From Marsupella aquatica (lineage: Eukaryota; Marchantiophyta), in the NCBI GenBank assembly GCA_973895155.1, contig OZ316892.1, positions 26,040,001-26,104,000 on the forward strand: DNA of 64,000 nt, given 5' to 3'. Positions 58,578-64,000 of the stretch are shown here, piece by piece (within the stretch, counting starts at the first letter, position 1; every line of letters starts with the position of its first letter). A program made the position numbers and the translations under genes. The notes under the pieces were generated by a model that made no database searches, had not been told where the DNA came from, and saw only the letters and a list, made by a program, of their open reading frames with translations.

Positions 58578-61500
58578 CTACCTCTCCCTTGCCCCTCCCC
58601 CCCCTCCACTTGTCATGCTTTTGCTTCGCTTTTGTTTTCCTCTCACTCTCTCTTGAACCTCTGAAGCTGCTAAGTCATCGTCTTTGGGGTGCAAAAACAC
58701 AACTTTTGTTGCGGGGTTGACTGCCAATAAAGGAACAATCTGCAATGCCTGGCTCATACCCTTGCTTGATGTAGAGGCCTGCTTCCTCTTCCTTGAGGCC
58801 CGCCTTGAGGCTACAACGGGTACTAAGGACAAAGCAGGTTCTTCCTATCGTCACAATCCAAAGGGACATTAGAAGACATCCAAAGTGGAGGTTTTCACAT
58901 TCCACAGTGAAGCAATTGCACAACAATAATGGGGAGGAATTTTGCCCTCACACATCAATGCATACCTGAGAGGGGTTGGTTGCTGGTGCAGGGTCTGGTG
59001 TTGGCGCAGGTGTCGGGGCAGGTGTCATGACAGGTGCCGGTGCTGGTCCTGGTGTAGGGGCATGTGCTAGTGCTTCTCTAGGGATAGGGGCAACACCAGG
59101 TGTTGGTCCTGGTGTAGAGGCAACTGCTGATGCTGGTCCAGGGGCAGGAGCACGTGCTGAGAATTCATCTGTTGGAAGAAAGGGTGGGGAAGGCTCCACT
59201 GCATTTCCCTTTCTCTTTTGCCTTCCGCTTGCTTTTTCCCTTTGTCTTGCTCACTACAATCCAAAGCAGCATCAGAAGACATAAACAAACAGGTATTCAC
59301 AGTAATGAGCAAGCAGACAACGCTAATGAGAAGGAATGTGGCCAAAGACATGAAGGCTTACCTGGGAGGAGTCAATTGGCAGTGCAAGGATTGCTAGTGG
59401 CACTAGTGTTGGTGTTGGGGACACAGCTGATACACCCCTTCCCCTTCTACTTCCTCCCTGCAATGGACAAAATGAGTAGGTGACATAGAAGACATAGGGG
59501 GTTGAGTATTCAACCCTTGCAAACCAATATGAATAGAACAAAATGTACATTTAGAAGCAAATTGGTTGAATCCATGTATTCAATGTATGCAAACCAGGAA
59601 TGTTAAGATACACAATGAGGCTGACCTGGGCAGGGATTTCTGCCGGTGCCGGTGCTGATCCTGGTGGTGGTGACTCCACTGCTACAACCCTTCCCCTTCT
59701 TCCCTGGAATGAAGAAATAGTATTCGAGTGCATGCCAAAGACAATGAGGTTCATGTATTAAGCATTGCAAAGTAACTCCACCAACCAATTTATATGAAAG
59801 TCAAAGGCAGACCTGGGAGGGGTTGGTTGACGTTGGAGGGACCGGTGCTGCTACTTGTACTGGTACTTGTGATTCCACTGATACAACCCTTCCCCTTTGT
59901 CTTACTCCCTACAATATATGATAAAAATGCTTAGGGCAGTACAAAAACATTGGGGTTTGTGTATTCAGGAATTGCTTCCAACAAAAAATAAATATAAAAC
60001 ACAAAGGCATACCAAGGAGGGGTTGGTTGATGTTGGAGGGGCCGGTGTTGCTGCTTGTGCTGGTGACTCCATTGTTACAACCCTTCCCTTCCTCTTCTTC
60101 CCTAGAATGAAGTAGTAGGATTGGAGTGCATGCCGAAGACAATGAGATTTATGTATTCAGACATTGCAAAGCAACTCCGGCCGCCAACCAATTTACATCA
60201 AAGACTAAGGCAGACCTGAGAGGGGTTGATTGACGTTGGAGCGGCCATTGTTGCTGCTCTATTGGTGATGGGGACTCCACTAACACACCCCTCCCCCTTC
60301 ATCTTCCTCCCTACAATATATGAGGAAAATATTTAGGGGAGTAAAAAGACATTGGTGTTTGTGTATTCAGACCCTAGATTGCAATTGATGGACGTACTTC
60401 CAAGTAAGCCATGGACGGTGATCTTGGAGGGGTTGGTTGCTAGTCCACAGGCTTGTGGTGTTGGTGCTGATATTATGGACTGAGGCAAGGCCTCCACAGC
60501 TACACTCCCTCCTCCCTCCAATGCAAACAATATATGCTTAAACATATCCGAAGACATTGAGGGTCATGTATTCAGGATGGGCAAAGAAATTCTGGAAGCA
60601 ATTGAAGCAAAGGAATGAAAGGCAGTTGACATGGGAGGGGTTGGTCTCGGGTGCAGGGGCTGGTGCTGGTGCTACTGCTACGGACTGAGGGATAGTGTCC
60701 ACTACTACATCCCATTCTTCCTGCAAATGAATGAACAAAATGCTAAGGGGAATCCGAATACATTGAGGCTCATGTATTGAGGATCTATAAGGAAATTCCA
60801 GAAGAAATTTGATCAAAGAAGGTAAGGCTGAGTCCTCTACCTCTCCATACGCTTCCAGGATATTTTGGAGACTTGTAAGCACTTCAGCCTATTGCAGGTT
60901 CAGGCCATTTTCTTCATGAACATCATGAAGAGGACGCTCAATAGGATCCATAGCAAGATCCTCAGTAGGATGAACAAGATCATCAATAGGATCCTCCTCA
61001 TCCTGAACATGTGAAGGTTCCTCATCACCACTAACTTGAACGTCGTGAACGACCTGAGTGTCACTATCATGGTCATTTACCAACAAACCCCACTTCTCAG
61101 GCCCTCATAATTGTTGCCATCGGATGTGTCCTCCCACTCTTCATTGACTCCAGCCTACAGACAGTGGAGAGAGCTTAAGCATGTAATATATATACAGACA
61201 AGAAGCAAACATTGCAGGAAGTGAAATCAAATGTTCATACCTCCTTTCTTGCGGCCGAATCGGTCATTCCTTGACTTTTGTACTTCTGCAGCAAATTGTT
61301 AGTGGCCTTGGCTATACTGATGGGCTTCTACTCTTCTTTCCACTCGCTATAATCCTCGTATGCAGCTTCAAAGTTGACTTCTTTGGGGCCGTGTTTCCAT
61401 TGCAGAAGCGCTCATTTTTTACTCAAGTATTAAGCGTGTCTGAGATAAGAGCCTTTCGAACGTCATCATATTGCATCAGCTCAAGTGGCTCATCTGCAAC

Positions 61501-61851
61501 AACACCATACTTCTTTTTCAACAATGCCTTCTTCCGCAACTTCGTCTGTCTCCACCAAAGCTGCACAGTGGATCTCAGCCAGTTCCAAGATGCCTCATTG
61601 TTGTCCTTCCTCACATTTGGCCCAGGGGCGTTATGTTTGTTGCCAATCGGAGTGGAGAAGTCAGATTTTGAGGACAACCAAGGTTTGCCCGCCTCCAATA
61701 GTGCAGTTGGCAACACCAATTTGTGTGTTCCGTCCATGTGGGTTTGGAAACCAGCAAAGGAAAACAATGACCGAGACTTGTGAGCACCTACAATGCAGAC
61801 AAACACTTGCTTGCCATTGGCATCAACACGATGCCGGCCGGAAGTGATCAT
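58578..61851 (-). CDS. Unrecognised multi-exon locus with tandem Pro/Ala-rich mini-exons
   Basis: The 5' part (61851-61423) encodes about 140 aa including SWNWLRSTVQLWWRQTKLR, KKKYGVV and YDDVRKALISDTL. A following frame (about 61379-61246) gives EAAYEDYSEWKEE, a stop codon, then NNLLQKYKSQGMTDSAARKE. An acidic segment follows at 61086-60889. Next come eight exon-like units with AG acceptors before GG(A/G).GAAG and, in seven of them, a GT donor after ACC(C)AACCCCTCCCAG-like ends: 60720-60631, about 60515-60425, 60310-60216, 60101-60013, 59908-59813, 59703-59626, 59457-59362 and 59253-58966. Each encodes a variant of GRRGRVVAVESPxP...APAPA...TNPSQ. The final exon (58844-58578) has SRRASRKRKQ and ends basic/Gly-rich (RGKQKRSKS, GGGGGARER). 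Basic and acidic tracts suggest a nuclear protein. Two mini-exons (95 and 89 nt) break the triplet rule, so decay or alternative use is likely. I do not recognise the family; transposon origin is a guess. Confidence 0.5.
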
Positions 61852-64000
61852 CTTCCTTTGCTACCTCAATTACTCTAACTTGTGGCGCCATAGACCCGAC
61901 CATAGATAATGAGCAACTACCTTGGTTGGCCTCAAAATCAAACCCAACCTCTCCAACCAATGACCTTCAATTGTGTCTTGTGCTGCAAAAGTGGAAGACA
62001 TATATGTAATGGTATTTGAACAATACAAAACAGGGCTCAGACATTCATGTCATGGTATTCCAAGAATGCGGAAGCAATTGAATAGGAAGACATTAATGAT
62101 ACCATGGTACCAGTCCAGCAATGCAAAAAAATAGTGAGGCATTGTCAAACACTTGTCAAGGAGCTTAAGCATCTTTTCCCCTAAAAAACTACCTAATACT
62201 TGCTCCATGTCATACCAGGGTCACAAAGGATTGACAAAACTTCTGAAATGTGCATGCAAGGTCTAAGTACACCATACACAAGTAGTTTCAACTCTCCACT
62301 TCTAGAGAGGTAGTCACCTTGACTACTTTTGCACTCCCACTCTTTCTCTCTCCTCTACTCCAAGGATTAGCAAGGGGGACATCCACTCCAAGCTGTCACC
62401 TTAGAGTAGACCCTAAAACAAACACCCAAGAACCCCAAGTACTTTTCTCTTCAAGCTTAAGTCCCCTCAAGAACCTCAAGGTAGTGTTACCCCTTAACCT
62501 TGCCCCCCTGGCCTTGGTTTGGGTCCACACGCCCCCTTGAGCTCTAGAAAAACTCTTCTTGCATGCAAAGAACTCTTCCTCTTGGTTCTCACACAAAGCA
62601 AGGTACTTTCCACCCTCAAGATACAATCCTCTCTAAACCCCAAAGTAGTGCTCCACCTTAACCTTGCCTCCCTGGCCTTGGTTGTGTACCAGCACATCCC
62701 CTTCACGATTAGACCAAGATTGCATCCTAGCATGGACTCTTCTCTTGCTCTCAAACACTTCACATTTAGTCACACTTAGTGGTCACAATGAAGATTGGAA
62801 GAATCCTTTTATTGTATACTCAATCCTTACATAAAAGGTCACTACACACTCTCCACACTAAGCATGGACCTCCTTCCCCTTCTCAATCTTAGCCCCAACT
62901 TGCAAGGTAGAGCTTACACTTAAGAATGAGACTTCTGGTCCTCAACAAATGAAATCTTCCACCTTATATACTATTCTCCTTTCACACCACACCAAGCTTG
63001 ACCTGGGGTCCAACTATACCTCCCCCAAGTCCTCCTAACACACCAAGTCCAAACTATAGTTCATAGCTCACTCTACAACCTATTGCTTGACTCCTTTCAA
63101 GCCCTGGAATATGCCACACATGAGTTGCATGATTTGACCTCCAAACCTGCTCCCACTTATGGTCCTCTTCATCAGCTTTCCAACGCACTTGAAAGCTCGC
63201 AAAAAGAGTACTTGAGTCCAAAGTTATGCCTAGTCAAAGTTGGCCTTATTTGACTTGTACCCCTTATACTACCCTAAGCAAACTACCCTCTATACTCACT
63301 TCTATTAACTTGATGGCCGTGCACCTTCGACCAAAGGTAAGTACCCTTCCCTAGAGCCTTACTAAAGTGGTATGGGTACCCAAAGTGTTTGGCCCTACAT
63401 CTGGTATTCATTCCCCCTTGGCAGCTCCCGTTTGCAAGCTAGCGGGACCCCCCATGACGATGGTTTAAAATATCTCTGGGTATTTCTTTTCCTGGGTTTC
63501 TACCTTCACTCAACGATGCTTTACCTTCCCTTGAATTGGCACAAAACATATGGGCCCCAACGGATGCCCCTAGCTCAAGTTATGGCATTTACCCTCTCTC
63601 AATCCCTTATGTGAAAAAGGGTTCTGAATTACACAGCCATAGGTCCCGGTTTACACTTATGTGTATACCAGGTGTCGACCTGAGAAAATTTCTCATAAGG
63701 TCCAGTCTTTCCAGAAGCTATAGAGCTTAGCATCATGCCTGATTGTGCAGCTGATTTGAGGATGATTTCTTGACTAATTGCTTGACTAATTTTTGCAGTA
63801 GCTTCTCCTCTGATTTATGACTGAGTCCCTTCTAATTGTTGGGCTGGATTGTGATTGATTTGCTCAGGAGTAGCCATAGCTCACAACTGCTGTAAATTGC
63901 AGCAGCTGGTCAATTCTCAGCACATGGATTCTCAATTGCCAGCCATTCTCTTTTGAATTTACTCAGCACAAGCTTACCTACCCGCAGATTGAATCAACCA
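61852..64000. other. Region right of the Pro/Ala-rich locus, no gene recognised
   Basis: It contains a duplicated block (see 62440-62710) and otherwise anonymous sequence. The last 350 bases are TGATT(T)G- and CAGCTG-rich and could belong to a longer repeat running off the window. Upstream exons of the minus-strand locus at 61.85 kb may lie here but cannot be shown. Confidence 0.4.
62440..62710. repeat. ~185-bp diverged tandem duplication
   Basis: CCCCTTAACCTTGCCCCCCT followed by GGCCTTGGTT at about 62490-62520 recurs as CACCTTAACCTTGCCTCCCT plus GGCCTTGGTT at about 62655-62680. Each is preceded by (C)TCAAG...CC(T/C)CAAGGTAGT or CCCAAAGTAGT sequence. Frames within it are by-products. Confidence 0.75.

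Noticed and set aside
1-64000. CRISPR array, rRNA or canonical tRNA gene
   Set aside because: Tandem arrays present lack regular unique spacers, and no rRNA or complete tRNA was found by eye.

Overview
This window is nuclear DNA from a land plant, most likely a bryophyte and probably a moss. The evidence is spliceosomal genes with GT-AG introns of roughly 90-650 bp, TTTAGGG-type telomeric motifs, a plant-specific SNI1 homologue, an almost intronless PLS-class PPR-DYW gene close in style to moss DYW proteins, a short thaumatin-like protein, and a fungal/bacterial-type YeeE/YedE membrane protein. The moss assignment is inference. Gene density is low: most of the window is decayed repeat, tandem array or unrecognised intergenic DNA.

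Layout. 1-5 kb: gene-poor, minisatellites and a GCATTACAGTAA array with a foldback. 5.09-11.77 kb (+): a 15-exon gene whose exons join without a frame break into about 505 aa and resemble SNI1 (an SMC5/6-associated repressor of plant defence). 12.5-16.7 kb: repeat-rich, with a Helitron-like 3' end at 12.65 kb and a 5-copy CT-rich minisatellite. 17.34-18.42 kb (+): intact intronless YeeE/YedE sulfur-compound transporter, a candidate horizontal transfer. 18.4-25.8 kb: short tandem duplications, a second Helitron-like end and a GC-rich island.

25.86 kb (+) carries exon 1 of a WLM-domain (Wss1/SPRTN-type) protease, while the remaining exons lie at 43.69-42.30 kb on the minus strand. The split exons fit in splice phase and in protein alignment, so an inversion (or misassembly) of about 17.7 kb is likely. 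Inside this segment are a PPR-DYW pseudogene with two stops and one frameshift (29.6-32.2 kb), MULE transposase remnants (34 kb), a Bles03/DUF1917-like fragment (35.2-35.6 kb, -), and two inverted copies of a ~790 bp sequence (27.2-27.9 and 38.5-39.3 kb).

44.3-47.5 kb holds a thaumatin-like exon fragment with a foldback tail, a 247 bp MITE, and an apparently intact three-exon thaumatin-like gene (-). 47.6-58 kb is mostly repeats: a candidate retroposon with target duplications, further Helitron-like arrays at 52.6-53.4 kb, and paired direct repeats 2.85 kb apart. 58.6-61.9 kb (-) is an unrecognised, probably transposon-associated multi-exon locus with a tandem array of Pro/Ala-rich mini-exons. 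61.9-64 kb shows no recognisable gene.

The genes do not form a functional cluster. The main biological stories are genome rearrangement and gene decay (WLM, PPR, thaumatin fragment), a likely transferred membrane transporter, and exon amplification. Homology statements rest on remembered family sequences; no searches were run.
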